Source: Platerodrilus igneus
Lineage: Eukaryota; Arthropoda; Insecta; Coleoptera; Lycidae
Assembly (NCBI GenBank): GCA_036346225.1
Contig: JARFIW010000108.1
Location: 620,001-684,000 of the forward strand
Direction: 5' to 3'
Length of the DNA: 64,000 nucleotides
The notes under the pieces were generated by a model. That model did no database searches, had not been told where the DNA came from, and saw nothing but the letters and a program-made list of their open reading frames with translations. The position numbers were made by a program, and so were the translations under genes. Positions 24,870-38,137 of this stretch are shown here, in pieces. Within the stretch, counting starts at the first letter, position 1; each line of letters starts with the position of its first letter.

Positions 24870-25990
24870 ACAATTCACACGGTCTTTGTTTGCAATTAGT
24901 ATTCGCAAAAATTATCTGATGTAAGTCACTATGTACAAAAAATTTTCTTTGAAAGATGGGGATGGATAATTTGTAATACTCTTGTTGAAAACCTGTTGAA
25001 GTGCAGCTGATCAGGCACGCCTAAAAAACCTTTTATAATGGTCAGATTAACTCGAAATTCGACCTCAAAAAAATCTGACATTCATTTACAAGAAGCATCT
25101 ATATTCCAAAATCTTATGCAAGTTTAACCTACTTAAAATAATTATAGCAGGAAAATGTTCTTCTAAAGATTTAACAATGATATACTTGCGTTAAATTATG
25201 CGGGATTCCTAAATTCGTCAAACCAACTCGTCGATTCAATTTCTATATCCATTTAATTCCATTCTTAGAAATAAATAATTCATAAATTCCTTTGAAATCC
25301 AATTCATCTTCCATTTATATTTAAATTTCCAATATACAGGAATTTATTTCATTAAGTCCATTCTTTTCTCTTCCAATTTGAGTTACTATTTTAATAAAAT
25401 TTAATGTGCACGTTGAACGTTATATTACATCACTTTCTAAATATATAAATACCTTGCTACTGACAAATATTATACCGATACACGGTCAATCGATTATTGA
25501 TCCTCGTTTTAATTATTTACCGCTTTATATAATAAAATACTTACCTCGTCATTCATTCTGGAAAACTTCTATACGCTTCTGGTTGAGGTGATTCATAGAT
25601 GATGATGTAATTTCTTCGAAAATCAGTTGATTTTACACGTTTATCTTATCTAAATAGCTGGAATTTCAAATTTATTAGGTCGTAAAGATCCGACTATAGT
25701 TTCTCAAATGGTATCTTGACTGAACGAATGTGAAATGCTTGTCTGTGGGCTGGTTATCGCGGGGTATCTTATTTACTTTAATAGGTCGTTAAACGTCTTA
25801 TCGTTCTTTACAATCGGCTAATTGGTCTATCCATTCTTATTAGCTATCATCTGTTTATTTATAATCGTGAATTTATGTTCCACTGTTGAATTAACTAGAA
25901 TTTAGAAGAGTAGAAGAATTAATGCAGTATTCAAGCTAAAGTAGCGTTTTCAGTATACAACGCCTTATTAAATGGTATTTAGCACGGATA
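24870..25990 (+). repeat. Diverged direct repeat block, copy 1
   Basis: Shares AAATCACTATGTACAAA-like sequence, GCAGCTGATC, AACCTTTT-TAATGGTCA, AAAATTCGACCTC and a GTTAAATTATGC block with 26380-26670. Further along it shares CGCTTGTCTGT and GGCTAATTG-like blocks with 27170-27300. Identity about 65-75% by eye. Non-coding. Confidence 0.6.
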
Positions 25991-26379
25991 TTTACATTTT
26001 AGAACTAGTTTTAAAATTAGAAACACGGATTTTCAATCTACATAGTATGCTCTAGAATGGGTTTTAATATCAAGGGATGATTTGCATTTTTACGGACTTC
26101 TTAACTTGTTTATTATACTAATTAAAGATTCTGTTATGTAAATACACAAATCTGTTTAAAGTATTATATACAAAGTGTTTTCACACTGAAAAATATTATT
26201 TAGTATTAGAAAGATTTGTTTGTTTTTCACAAAAATTACTTCTATACAAAAATTAAAATTTAAAGATAGTCCAACACTGCCACCATATCTCAAGTCTGGG
26301 ATCAAAAATTTTATAACTTTTAGATAATCACTCGCTTAAACCAAAATAGAATCAAAAAATTTCTCTTTCTAATTAGGAT

Positions 26380-27900
26380 TTTCGTTCACAAATTCGTCCC
26401 TATTTAAATCACTATGTACAAATTTTTAGAAATTAAATGGATAATTTTTGAACTCCTTTTAAATCGAATTCAAACGTAGCTGATCTTTTTGTCAATAAAC
26501 CTTTTTGTAATGACCAAACTTACCAAAATTCGACCTCCTTCAATTTTAAATTATTGACTAGCACACACAAAATCTTGCGTAATCCAATTTATTTAACGTA
26601 TAATAGGAATGTCTTTGAAGATTTTAAAAACAATGAGATCTTTATTTTACCGTTAAATTATGCTTGTTGTTCTTTTTTTTCTTATATCGTAAACTTGTAT
26701 CTATGTCCAAAGCCATTAAATGCAATTATACTACATACATACCTTCCAAGTCCATATATCCATATAGTTCAATCTTTTTGAAATTAATTTACCATTAACT
26801 GCCTTTCAAAATTTATATACAATATGTTTCCATTTAAATTAAAATACATCTTGCTGGAATTTGTCTCTGTTCATTCATTTAAAAAAACAGTTCAGTTACC
26901 TTCTTCATAACTTTCAAAGTCGTTTATGAATTACGTTTTCTTTTAAAACAAGTATTTAACCCTGGTCATTAACCTGACTCATTATCTATTGTTTGACGCC
27001 TTTAACAAGTAGTCAAACATTGAACCTCGACATGACTTTTTAATTGGTTTTATAGTATGAAATCTTACTACGTCATTAATCTATAAAGCTTCAGTACTTT
27101 TGGAGGGTTCCTTCTATGTTCCCATTCATGTGGATGATGTAATTTTACTGAAAGGACATTTTATGGCTCGCGACTATCATTAATCAATGAATTTTACACG
27201 CTTGTCTGTTATTTTGAAGATTAATATCTGTCATTCGCTCATTATACGGCCGTTATAACTTGATTAGTTTTGCTAATTGTTGAATGAACATTTAAATTCT
27301 TATCTGCTATTATGAGTAATCTAGATTTTCTTGAATAAACGAAGTACGCTTTTCAATTTATAATGCATGTTGATTTTTAAAAACACGACTGCACATTTTG
27401 CGTTACTTTTAATTTTGTTATGAAAATGAAATTAAATCTCTGCAGCCTGTGTTCGATTTTTAACAAACCACAGTTGTTTTGGAATTCTAGGATTTTGACA
27501 ACCCTGGTGGTTGATAATAATTAACTACTCTTTGGAAAAACAAACAGCTTTTGTTTGTATCGTCGAAATCTTTTCAAATATAAATGGCAACGAAATTTAG
27601 TTTTCTAGTATTTGAGGTCTTTTCTTCCAAGTCTGATTACGTTAAGCTTACAATAGCTCACAATGTTAAGATAGTACGTTTTTTGGTAGCACTGTTTGCT
27701 ATGTGTTGAACGAAATAAAGACGTTTAATACATTATGGAACGCCGCTTGTGTATGTGAATAGCTGAACTTTTATAAAATTAAAAGCGGATTTCATCATCG
27801 TACGTATGGATTTATTTTATATTGAAGAAAAAAATACACGGGCAGTAAATGGTTAAGAAGCTGCATGAATTTTGTAAAGATCGGAAACAGCTGGAATCCA
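26380..27900 (+). repeat. Diverged direct repeat block, copy 2
   Basis: Second copy of the block at 24870-25990. Its last part (27460-27770) also matches 23530-23830. The element length and ends are not clear; an old LTR or MITE family is possible. Confidence 0.6.
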
Positions 27901-28904
27901 GGTCACTGGTCGCATTAAGACAATGCATAGTATGAAAGATTATTGGAAGCTGTGAGAGCAGTCAGATAATGTTGTCTTACGTCGTTTGGTTTTTGTATTT
28001 AACATGAAGTTCTTTTTATCAGTAGTAGATATGAAGGCGTTCTTTTTAGACGTCACGTGGATTGCATTTAGGGAATATTTATTAAAGCAAGAATCTATAA
28101 AATTCTCAGATATTTTACGATTTCATTATATGCCTTATTCTGAAAATTGATCGGTTGCTTAATGAGGTGTGTATTTTAAAAAGTGGGTTGACTGCAATAT
28201 TTGGGTACAGTATTTATAAAATTTTTATGATAACTGAGTAAAGGAAAATGGTGTTTTGGTTTTGTAAATAACATTTATGAATTTGTAAATAGTGTGATGT
28301 TTTAGTAATGTTTTTCAATTATTGTTTTATGGTGAGATAAATATGATAGGAGAAGTACACATTGTTAAATAAAACAATCATCTGGTATAACGCCTTAGCC
28401 AATTTTATACAGACATTTTATATTTGTATTGCAAACGCGTGCTTCATTTATTATTTTGCTAGTTTCAGAGACTCAGCTAGACGAATGATGATGACCAATT
28501 ATTATGTAGGTCTATTGCCCACCCACAGCGATTTGTGGCTAGTAAGAAATCCATCTGTCAATACTTAATGGTATACTATTAATCACATTTCGTTTAAAAT
28601 ATTTAATTAAATATTATTTACTAAGGATAATGTAACCTTTGATTTTGCCATAGAACCAAGATTTTATTTGGAATGAAATAATTAATTGTCGAAATTGATA
28701 AATTAGTACTAGTTATTTCCCAATTGATAGTTGTAAAATATCAGCAACAACTTTCTACGTCATTTGTACGCTTGATTAGCACTAGTTGATATCTTTTCAT
28801 GTCCACGTGCTAATTGATTTCCTACATATTCCAATAGGTGTGTCTAATGCGTAATGCTTAAGAAAGTTGTTGTCAATTAGTTACTTTCATATTATTTCAT
28901 GTGC

Positions 28905-29560
28905 TAATAGGGCTGCTGTTATTATAAATTTGAAGTTAAATATTAATATTGTAACGAAAATTCTTTTGCAATAACAACAGTTCGTTATTGATTACACAAC
29001 CCTTTCCAACTACTCGTAGCTACAGTGGAATTCTAAAGCGCCTACGACAATTTATTTCCAGCTAATCGTTAACAGTACAAATACTAACTTCTTTAAAACT
29101 GCAAAGCTATCTTCTTAGTTACTGTTCAATGCATTTATAATTAACTATCGAAGCACTAATTGTGAATCTATATCGATTGCTACAATAATTTATATCACAT
29201 GGAGCGATTTATTTTAAAACTGTGTTAAAACTAATTTATTTCATATCATAACTTTAATTCAGGGCTCGAATAAAAACTAGTGTTTTAATTAAACCTCGAA
29301 TTGGAACTTAACCAAAACCCCTTTTGTTCTAGAGCATTCTAAGAGCTCACCAGAATTATGTAAGTAACATCTAAAAGGTTCCTGTTGTAAGCTTAATAAA
29401 GCTCTTGTAAACAGTCAATGAAGTCCTGAAGATGTCACGCCACAGGGTGACTACAAATTATCCTTTGTGTACAGATGACTCATTTACGTTCAGCTGTGTT
29501 ATTCTGGTCAAGAGACGACTGACCTCTCGTTACAATATTGTACTGGGTATTTAAGTTGCG
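28905..29560 (+). repeat. Old dispersed repeat, LTR-like, copy 1
   Basis: Shares ATTGTAACGAAAA, TACAGTGGAATT, CAATTTATTTCCA, AACAGTACAAATA, CTATCGAAGCACTA and TACAATAATTTATATCA, in this order, with 35625-36000. Towards its end GAAGATGTCACGCCA and ATCCTTTGTGTA also match 19290-19330, a third partial copy. Confidence 0.7.
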
Positions 29561-31430
29561 TTGCCCAATCGGGTTTAATATATTGGAAACCATTTTCGGC
29601 TCAGGCTTCTGACTTAATTTACAACATACCTTCACGATTCTTAAAAGCTTAACCGATGCCCACGATAAAGATAGCAATACGATTTGTATTTGTTTTAAGC
29701 AACGACGTACGTTTACACCTTCTTTGAAAATAACAAAGAAGCTTGTGCCTGTATGTTGGTAAAAAATATTTCACTAATTTAACTTCCTATATGACTATCA
29801 AATTCATCTTGTCACCTAATGCCATTTGTTTGGTTTGCAGGTGCTTCGTTTACAGTGTGTAATTTTGGAATTAATATTCGTATTTGCAGACTAGCTCAAC
29901 GATACACAAAACAAAAGAATATGCCCAAACTAAAGAAAATAAATATACTAAACAAAGGAAATTATGATTATTTGGAGCATGTATATATAGTATGGAAAAT
30001 TGTGCTGATGCAAGTTACTCAAAAAAGGAATTCACATGTAAAAGTGCGCACCTATCAAAAAACTTCCTCGGTTCATCTCATTTCTTTAAAAGTAAAGCTT
30101 AGGGATGCCAGTTTATTAACTAATATAATATTTGAGCCATCCTACGAATAACACTTTCATTGAAAAATTCAGATAATTAGCTGCCGTAGAATTTACGTAG
30201 AACATCAGCACAAATTTACAGAATTACCTTATTTCTTGCCAAAGTAGGTAATAATCGCCAATTAACACGTAATTGCGATATAAATACAAGTATTTTTCTA
30301 AAAATCTAATTTCTCAACTTCAAACTGGCCAGGTATTACTGAAAGAAATCCTAAATAAAAAACATTAAATCAATTAATAATACTGCCATACCTTTGCTCC
30401 AGTTTTAAATATTGATTTACACGACATTATAAATCCTATTTCTGGAAATGCCTTTAATAACAATACATATAACACATAGTTTCCTCATTCAATTGTCCAT
30501 AAAAAATACTTTAAAGTTAATACACTTCCATTTCGTAATTTTTCGAAATGTTTAACTTTAATTTCCCGATAATATTATACTCAAATTTAAAAGAAAACTC
30601 GCTCTGTCGCTATTCCATAGACTAACAGAATAATCATTTTCACTTTCTGTTAATTTCCGACTATATAGATATAAACCATTTAAAATCCCACAAATACATA
30701 TTTGTAAATTATAAACAAAAAAAATTAAAACTTTACTCACAGTTAATTTCCAATTCATCTTTTGAACTTAAAGACGTCTGGGAACGCTAATGATTCAGTT
30801 TTTACTTACACGGCACATTGCATCTATCTAAATTCCTACATTTTGTTGTAGAGTAAAACCCATCAATTGCCCTTTCATTGAATAATTTCGCTGTTTGATG
30901 CCCTTCCGACGCGATGGAAATTGCACAATACACGTGCTTTAACTTTCTGTTCTACTTATCCAGCGTAGTTAAAAAACATATGACATAGGCCATTTACACC
31001 GAGGGATCTACGGCCTACGGTCTACATACTTTTGTGATTACTTAGCCATTTTGTCGGACTTAGTCGTTATGTAACATTCTCTCTTCTTCTGAAAATCTAT
31101 TAATTGCGGTCAAAATCTGTTAACACAATGTAACATTATACCTATGCTGAATAAAAAGTTATTGTCGCATTAACTACGTAAAAGTCGCGTACTTTGTGTT
31201 GTTGCAGTAATGGTGTTTTACATGTCCTTGGGCGCCTAGTCATGTCTTAGATATGGTTTTGCATTTTAGCGGTTTCTACGTTTCTCCGGCATTAATTTAT
31301 TTTCTCAATATATTTTTGTTTATTTCATGACGCCCTGCATTTTCTTTTAATCAGCCTCACATACTTAGTATAGGCTATAGTTGCTTAAGACTATTATTTG
31401 TAATCAAACTAAGTGTGTTCTATAGCTAGA
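29561..31430. other. No gene recognised
   Basis: AT-rich. The 110-codon frame at 29819-30151 begins after a possible acceptor (TTGGTTTGCAG at 29840) but resembles no known protein and has no clear donor. Confidence 0.5.
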
Positions 31431-31439
31431 AACAAGTCG

Positions 31440-31800
31440 TGTATAATAGTGTAAGGGCATGTTTATTTCGGGTTTTTTCTATTATTGAAACGGTGTAGTT
31501 ACAGTTTTGCTGTAATAAATTGTTTTGTGATTGCCTAGAAACATGATTGAGTATTTCAGGTCCTTTAACAGTTAGGAACCTTGCAGTTAGGAGGGTTTAT
31601 GTTTGTATTGTGTTTAAAGTAATAATTACCTTGATGAATTTCCAGGAACATTTTGAAGTCAGAAACACGCTCCTGATTTCAGATTTTAGCACCCTTTTGT
31701 TAATTTTTTCTAGGGCTTTTCCCTAGGAACCCTGCGAAAATAGGTGACGTCCAAAGTATTTCTCGATTGAGACATATTCATGCCCGATAGCATTCTTGAA
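31440..31800 (+). repeat. Diverged direct repeat, copy 1
   Basis: Shares the order TCCTGATTTC, TTTTCCCTAGGAA, GACGTCCAAAG, TTCTCGATTGAGA and CATTC with 33010-33150. Confidence 0.65.
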
Positions 31801-32739
31801 CCCTTTTCAAACACACCGTCCGTTTCACTGAGTTAGTCGGCAACCATTTTGTTGGTACAGTCGAGGTTTTGTGGTACCGAAACAGAATTTTTAGCGAAGT
31901 ACTTTTGGCGGTTTTTTAAGGTTAAGAATAGCATCTTCGGAACTTTGTATTCTAAATTAGTGTAGTTTTATGATTGATTTGTTTTGATTAATAATGTGTA
32001 AGCGGGCGCTTATAACCTCATCGTGTAGGCACGAAGAAGTTCACTCGCTAAATTTATACTGATTTAAAAAATGGCAAATCCTTTCCTCTGGGTCTAGTTA
32101 AAGGTTTCAAGTAAGATAGTATTACATATGTTAGATAGAGAAAAACGATTCAAGTAATTTTACCGAAAACCTCGAACTGTTTTATTGAAGGAAAATAATT
32201 TTTGTACTGTTTCGTCTTTATCATCCAAACATGTAACGTGAGTAAATTAATTAACCTTGAAGAAAAGGTATTGAACTGATTAAAGCAGTCAGTCATCGAA
32301 ATTTGAATAATACCCAACCAGGTTGGTTGCTTTTAATTTAGGAACACTTTGGTACCTATTTAATCGACAACTTGATGTTGGGCAAAGACATGTTGTTTTA
32401 GAATATCTATTTGTTTTCGAACTCACTGTAGGATCTGGTCAAAGCAAAATACGTTCAGGAGATAAAGGCTTTTAGCACATTCAAAAATCATTCCAGGTAT
32501 TTATGATAAAATTTCTGAAACTACAACGTACGCTAATTGTAAATGAACGAACATTTTTTCTATTCTACTGTATACATTTATAATGCTCTACAGTGCGTTC
32601 TTGTTATTAATTTAAGAATATAGAACGTAATTTTTTTGCCCAAAACGTTTTCCATTAACCTATGCAATTTTTGATATATGTGATTTTTAATTTTAACTTA
32701 AGAATGATTATCTTGTACTTGTGATGAAAGTATGATTGT

Positions 32740-33151
32740 GTAATAGAGTTGAAAATATAACTGTGTAATAGAGTAAAGGCTTAGTTTTATATATTGGCGT
32801 TTTTCACAACTAATGTAAGGGTAATCGTTCCAGACTTGCAATAAATTATATCCATTAGCTAGAGGCATGATCAAAAGCCAGGTAGTTTAACATTTGATAT
32901 GGAAACCTTTCTTTTTAAATAGGTACATTAATGTCCTTGTCGTTAACGTTCGTTTTAGGTTTTGTTTTAGCATTAGTGTACTCCATTATTTCTCGATTCA
33001 ATTTCAAACCAGAATCACTTTCCTGATCTCGCTTTCGGCATGCTCTTGTTATTCGGTGTGGGAGTTTTCCTTAGAAATTCCCGTCGTTCAAGATTAGTTG
33101 ATGTCCAAGATAATTCTCGATTAAGATATATTTTACACACGATTGCATTCC
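32740..33151 (+). repeat. Diverged direct repeat, copy 2
   Basis: Partner of 31440-31800 (TCCTGATCTC, TTTTCCTTAGAAA, GATGTCCAAGA, TTCTCGATTAAGA, GCATTCC). It runs directly into the GT-rich tract. Confidence 0.65.
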
Positions 33152-33345
33152 GGTGTGTGCGTGCGTGCGTTCGTTCATGCGCGCATGCGTGCACACGTGC
33201 GTGCGCGTGTGTGAGAGAGAGAGGGGAGGAGAGGTGTATGTGTGCGCGTGTGTGGGGTGTGTGCGGTGTGTGGTGTGGTGTGTGTGTGCGCTCACGCGCG
33301 CGTGCGTATGTGTATGCGTGCGTTCCTGTGCGTATGTGTTTGTCA
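33152..33345 (+). repeat. GT/GC-rich microsatellite
   Basis: Irregular (GTGC/GTGT)n tract with a short GAGAGAGAGGGGAGGAGAGG interruption. It is followed directly by SINE body sequence. Long open frames on both strands here come from the low complexity and are not genes. Confidence 0.93.
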
Positions 33346-33475
33346 CGCATGTTAAAGATCCCTATCTTGATTGAAACAGTAAGCGTTCGGCAAAATTCAA
33401 ACTCTCTAGTTAAAAAAATCTGGCTTCCTGGTCAGTGTAGTACTTTCAGGGTGTAACATTGGAAAGTCAAAAAAA
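33340..33475 (+). mobile_element. SINE body fragment beside a GT microsatellite
   Basis: Carries GTCACGCATGTTAAAGATCC, TTCGGCAAAATTCAAAC, CTTCCTGGTCAGTGTAGTAC and CATTGGAAAGTCAAA. This is the 3' half of the SINE. The 5' half is replaced by the GT/GC-rich tract at 33152-33345. Confidence 0.8.
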
Positions 33476-33479
33476 GTGT

Positions 33480-35620
33480 AGAGCAAAGGAATGCTTAAGT
33501 GATATTTTATAACAGCGTGTTGAGGGCTCTATAATCTGTTTTGAAGCCGAAAATGGATCCTCTATCAGCTTTGGCTTTTAACAATTTGTAAGGAGTAAAC
33601 AGCCATTGACCGTGTTACGTTAAATCCCTGCATTCGATCTATTTCTGCATCCGTGATATAAACCTTAATTCCTAACTACTTGGTGTTACTTCTTTTTAAT
33701 AAGCGCATCCTAGAGATTCTAATCTTAAGGACTTTGCCATTTTTATGCTATTTCAAATCATACGAACTGTCGTTTCACAAATTCAATACAAATGAATTCT
33801 TATTTAAAACGTCCTATAACTATTTCTTTAAGTTTTAAGTACCGCAGTAAATACGTGGAATTTATTCTATAATATTTTGCTTATCGTTCAACTGCTTTTA
33901 ATAGGTTCGTTAGAAAGCTCGCTTTAGAAATTCGTTGAAATACGTTCCAAACCACTTGCTTATCGTTAAACAACTTCGCTTTATAAATTCTTTGAAACTT
34001 CCTGCATTGTATAATATAAACGCTTCTAATATTTCTTAGAAATCCTATTTCGCTATCAGTGCAGGTGTTCAAACTTGCTAAGTTTATGGCCAATAAAATC
34101 GTTTCCATATGAAGTCATTCTCGGTCAATGTAACAAATCGCTGTCGTTTCTATTACAGCTAGGCAACCTGTTGTACATTTCGCTTTATAATGCCGTAGGA
34201 GGGTTGCAAACCTACCTGAATCATTTAAAACAGAGGTAGTTTCTCATGCGGACAACAAAATTCAGTGGAGGTTATTATAGTATATCGAGACCTTTTACTT
34301 TAAGTTAAGTGGCTGTTGTTTGCAAGCTGCATTCTCGGAATATTTATCTACCAGGTGTTGTTTGCAAAATACTTCCCCCCCGTTGTTCTCAATCCTTATA
34401 AATACAGACTGAGCTTTTGAGAGAGATCTATTCTATACAACGTCCTTCTACCTAAAGGAAACATTGTAAGTCGCGGTTCTAAGCTGCTTTGTTGTACTTA
34501 GTGTTGTAGTTTAGTTAAATTGTATCGTCTAGTATCCAGTCCGTTGACAAGTGCAGCACGCACTTCCAAATCCTATACGATGTCACCAGGAACCAACTGC
34601 TTGTTTTAAGGTGCATTTATTCTGCTTTCTTTCTTTCTTATGCTGCTGTGGAAGATGGACACTTCTTTTGCTGGTTGTTAAAGGGCTGTAGTTTTATTAC
34701 TCGTGGTTGCACAATAAATTTACAGACCGCACGGTGCACAAGTGATTATGTAATTATTCTTCGAAGTGACAATTAATATAAACTGAAGCTCGCGTTAGAG
34801 CACTTTTTACTTTTTTTTTGTAAATTATTGCTAACGTCAACAACTTGTTTAACAAATGATAAGGTAGAGTAAGTGAACACTTGTTTCATTTCAGTTAGGT
34901 TACGTTATTTAAATTTACTGTTTCATTCTTACTTTTCGAAATGCACTTCACAGAGCAGATAAAATTACTGTAAAATTTGTCTAATTTCCTTCTTCTATAT
35001 ATTTAGGGTTGGAAATATTAAGTAAGTATATAGTTTATGTATATTATTTAGATTTTATATTTTATAATCGATATTTACTTAAATAAATTTTTATAGTGTG
35101 TTATATGCAAAGTGACGCTTTTTGTTTACATCGCGTTATAATAGGACGCTTACGTAAATGTTCGAGCTGGTTTCTGTAAATATTCCTTTTTATACTAACT
35201 AACGGTTTGTAACTATAATACTTGAAGTTTCCAATTTTTCTTTTTGTATGACCCACCCCACTCTACATTTTGAGCTAGCCCGGAATCCAGTCCTTTTGTA
35301 TTTCTATTCTATCTTTCTGATCTGTTGCGGTATTCGGTGTGGGCCATTTTCCTTTCTTACTTTACTACTTTATTTCTTGTCTGCACGGAATACCGTAACA
35401 ATCGGTTTCGCTATTTGCATAGTTCCTCATTAGTCCATTCTTCTCTTTCACAAAACGTTAACTATGATCGACTCAGAGTTTCCACTTTGTATTTAAATTT
35501 AAATCAATCTTTATGATTTCACAGCTTTATAATCGTTAGCGAAGGGGGAAACAGATCCATCTGCGAAGCTACAAAAGCAGCGAAACTGGTCGTTGGTTTT
35601 TCTCTTTACAAATTGCCAAC
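33480..35620. other. No gene recognised; possible LTR-like promoter near 34395
   Basis: CTTATAAATACAGACTGAGC at about 34396 followed by GAGAGAGATCTATTC and CAACGTCC resembles the start-site region of an LTR. No coding partner is visible. Small frames (33881-34108 minus, 35248-35516) are not recognised. Confidence 0.4.
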
Positions 35621-35624
35621 AAAT

Positions 35625-36370
35625 TGTAACGAAAACTATTTGCAAATAATAACAGTTGTTTATTTTCAAACTGATTAGTCCAATCTTTTCAACAACACGT
35701 GATTACAGTGGAATTTGCTAAAAGCTCTTTCAACAATTTATTTCCAAACTATTGCTAACAGTACAAATATTATCTTCTAAAACTATGATGCTATCTTCTG
35801 GATTACTATCGAAGCACTATCCAAACACTAATTATTAGTTTATATTCTCAGTACAATAATTTATATCAATACTTGACAATACACAGAAATTTATATCACA
35901 TCTTTCAAAGCTTTAAACTAGAACATATAATAATCAAAGTTTAATCAGAACTGCACTGCAGAACCCCTTTATGGTAATTTATGCTACTTCCAATTGTCCT
36001 AGATTTTTCTAAAACATACGGGAATGATGCAAATAACATTATCGAGATTTCCTATTGTACTCTAAATAACTCTTAAACGCAAACCCTTGTACCTATCGAT
36101 CAAATTCATCCGAAAGGTGTAACATTGTTTGTAATATTTATGACGGCAATTATTCAGAACCTTTAGATTATTCTAAAACATGCCAATAACATTCTCGACT
36201 GTACCTATTGTAATCTAAATAGCTTTTAAATACAAAACTCTTATACCCGTCAATCAAATTCATCCGAAATATGTAAGGCCGCATTTGCCATCAATCATTC
36301 TTTGTGCACAAACGCCTCGTTTACGTTGTTATGTTAATTCTGGTTACATGCAGATCGATCGGCGCTACAT
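35625..36370 (+). repeat. Old dispersed repeat, LTR-like, copy 2
   Basis: Direct copy of 28905-29560, about 6.7 kb away and roughly 70% identical by eye. Contains an internal tandem-like duplication (AAACGCAAACCCTTGTACC against AAATACAAAACTCTTATACC). Non-coding. Confidence 0.7.
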
Positions 36371-36560
36371 AATACAACTTAGAAAGGGAGTGTTACTATT
36401 TTCTATCACGCATCTCCATGTTGACGCCGATACCGTTGTGGTGATTTATATGCCAAATATTTTCGATGCCCAGCTTCTCATTCTTCCAGATTGTTATCTC
36501 ATCGACCGCGCGAGAAATGTGCCACTGAACGAAACATGTCATAATCAGATCTGGACTATA

Positions 36561-37016
36561 TTATGGGTGGGTCGAAGTGTCAACTTGCAAATTTCTAAAT
36601 TCATCTTTTATTAATCGCAATCTATCTGCTGAGGCATCTTCCTGTTGTATGAAGATTCGTGTGATTAACTTGAGGTAACGAGAATTCGGATTTTCATAAA
36701 CTTCTCTTTTCAATTCTTTAGAATGCAATCTTGTTTTTACACCTAAGCTTCCAGAAGCAAGTTCAAACTGGAGAATTGTTCTAGCAAATGCTATCATTAC
36801 TTTTAACCAAAGAGGTCTTAATGAACCTCTGGAGCCGGTTTCTCCTCCTGCATATTTTTTGTTTATCTGTGTTATGGAGAAAACTCTACTTTTCATTGTA
36901 GTCACAATTGTTCTCCAAATTTTGAAGCAGTTTTGGACAAGACTTCTATCTGCGTGAGTTTGTTTAAAAGCCAAATCATGGAGATCCAGTTGTGACCGTT
37001 TATTTTCAAAGTTCAT
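36561..37016 (-). other. Unidentified 151-codon open frame
   Basis: Longest unassigned open frame in the region, with MNFENKRSQLDLHDLAFKQ near the start and FIQQEDASADRLRLIKDEF near the end. Directly after its stop the frame reads YSPDL. The run IQQ-DA...HP-YSPDL is faintly like the end of a mariner catalytic domain, but the rest is not. A second open frame (37022-37222) lies just upstream on the same strand. It could be an old transposase or chance; I do not recognise it. Confidence 0.25.
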
Positions 37017-37229
37017 TTTTTTTAAAAACTGACTGAGGAATTTGATGACCCAATGCTTAGTGATAAATCGCGAAAACTTGACAGAATTGTCCTCTCAAGG
37101 GGTCTCCGTCCTCCTGAAATGTATGCTATGTACTTACGAAACAACCTTAGTATATACAAATTTTTGTCAAAATACCTTTCTCCAAATTTGTATTTAAACC
37201 AGAAAGTAAAAGTAAATGGCACTTAATGC

Positions 37230-38137
37230 AATACTTGACGTTCATAATCTAACAGTTGCTACTAAATTATTGACAAGTAGTAACCGAACCTCTTCGGCGT
37301 ATTTTACTATAATTATATTGCAACCAAGTAACACAATATAAATTATTATAATTACGAGATCCCAGGACCAGTTACGCTGCTTTAGATGCTAGGTCACTGA
37401 CCATCGTGTCTGGTTCACTTTCGGCAATTGTATGATATTTTACTCTTGGATGGAGAATGGCTAATTAATTACATATATGAGTTATGTAAAGAAAATAAAT
37501 AAGAAAGATAAAATTTATCTCACAGTTGGGTATAAAGAATTTTCACATAATATACATAATCTAAGTATAAATAACCGGAAATACTAGAAGCCAAACGCAT
37601 CCAGGAAGTGGGCCAAAATTACCATACGTATATCTGTTTATCATATTTATATTTTACCATAAAATGACTAATTCTAGGAAAGTTAGACAGCTTAGACTCA
37701 AGGCCAGTACCATCATTATACCGACAAATTTATATTACTATAGTTTAACATCTTTTTATGATACCGCTGACTCCATTAGGATATATTTTCAGTTCTTTCT
37801 GACGGAGAAGCACGTAACACATTAACCTTCTGCAACAATTACCGCACGTTTATTGTTTCGGCGAATTCTATATTTCTTTGTGTTAACCCAATGTTTATGG
37901 AGAACATCGAAAGGTATTTCAAGAAAGTAGTATTCATTTTGATGTGCCTTTTTTTGAGCGTGTGGTTCAAAGCCCGTCAACCCCTCTTGTTTATATAAGC
38001 CCATGGGCTAAAATGGAATACCATCAGTTCGTTGCAGTTAACTGCCCGTTCCCTAATATTTTTTATGCTTGGGTTACTCGTATCTATAGTGTCGAACTGA
38101 TTTTTAATGAATGTTTATTATCAGTTATTAAAAACCT
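37230..38137. other. No gene recognised
   Basis: AT-rich stretch before the LINE A fragment; only short random frames. Confidence 0.5.

Noticed and set aside
29819..30151. Possible extra exon (acceptor-like TTTGCAG before an open frame)
   Set aside because: No clear donor, no recognisable protein, and the exons at 24189 and 61602 already join in phase.
33015..33456. Overlapping open frames of 73-138 codons on both strands
   Set aside because: They result from the GT/GC microsatellite (Cys/Arg/Val or Thr/His repeats) and carry no domain.
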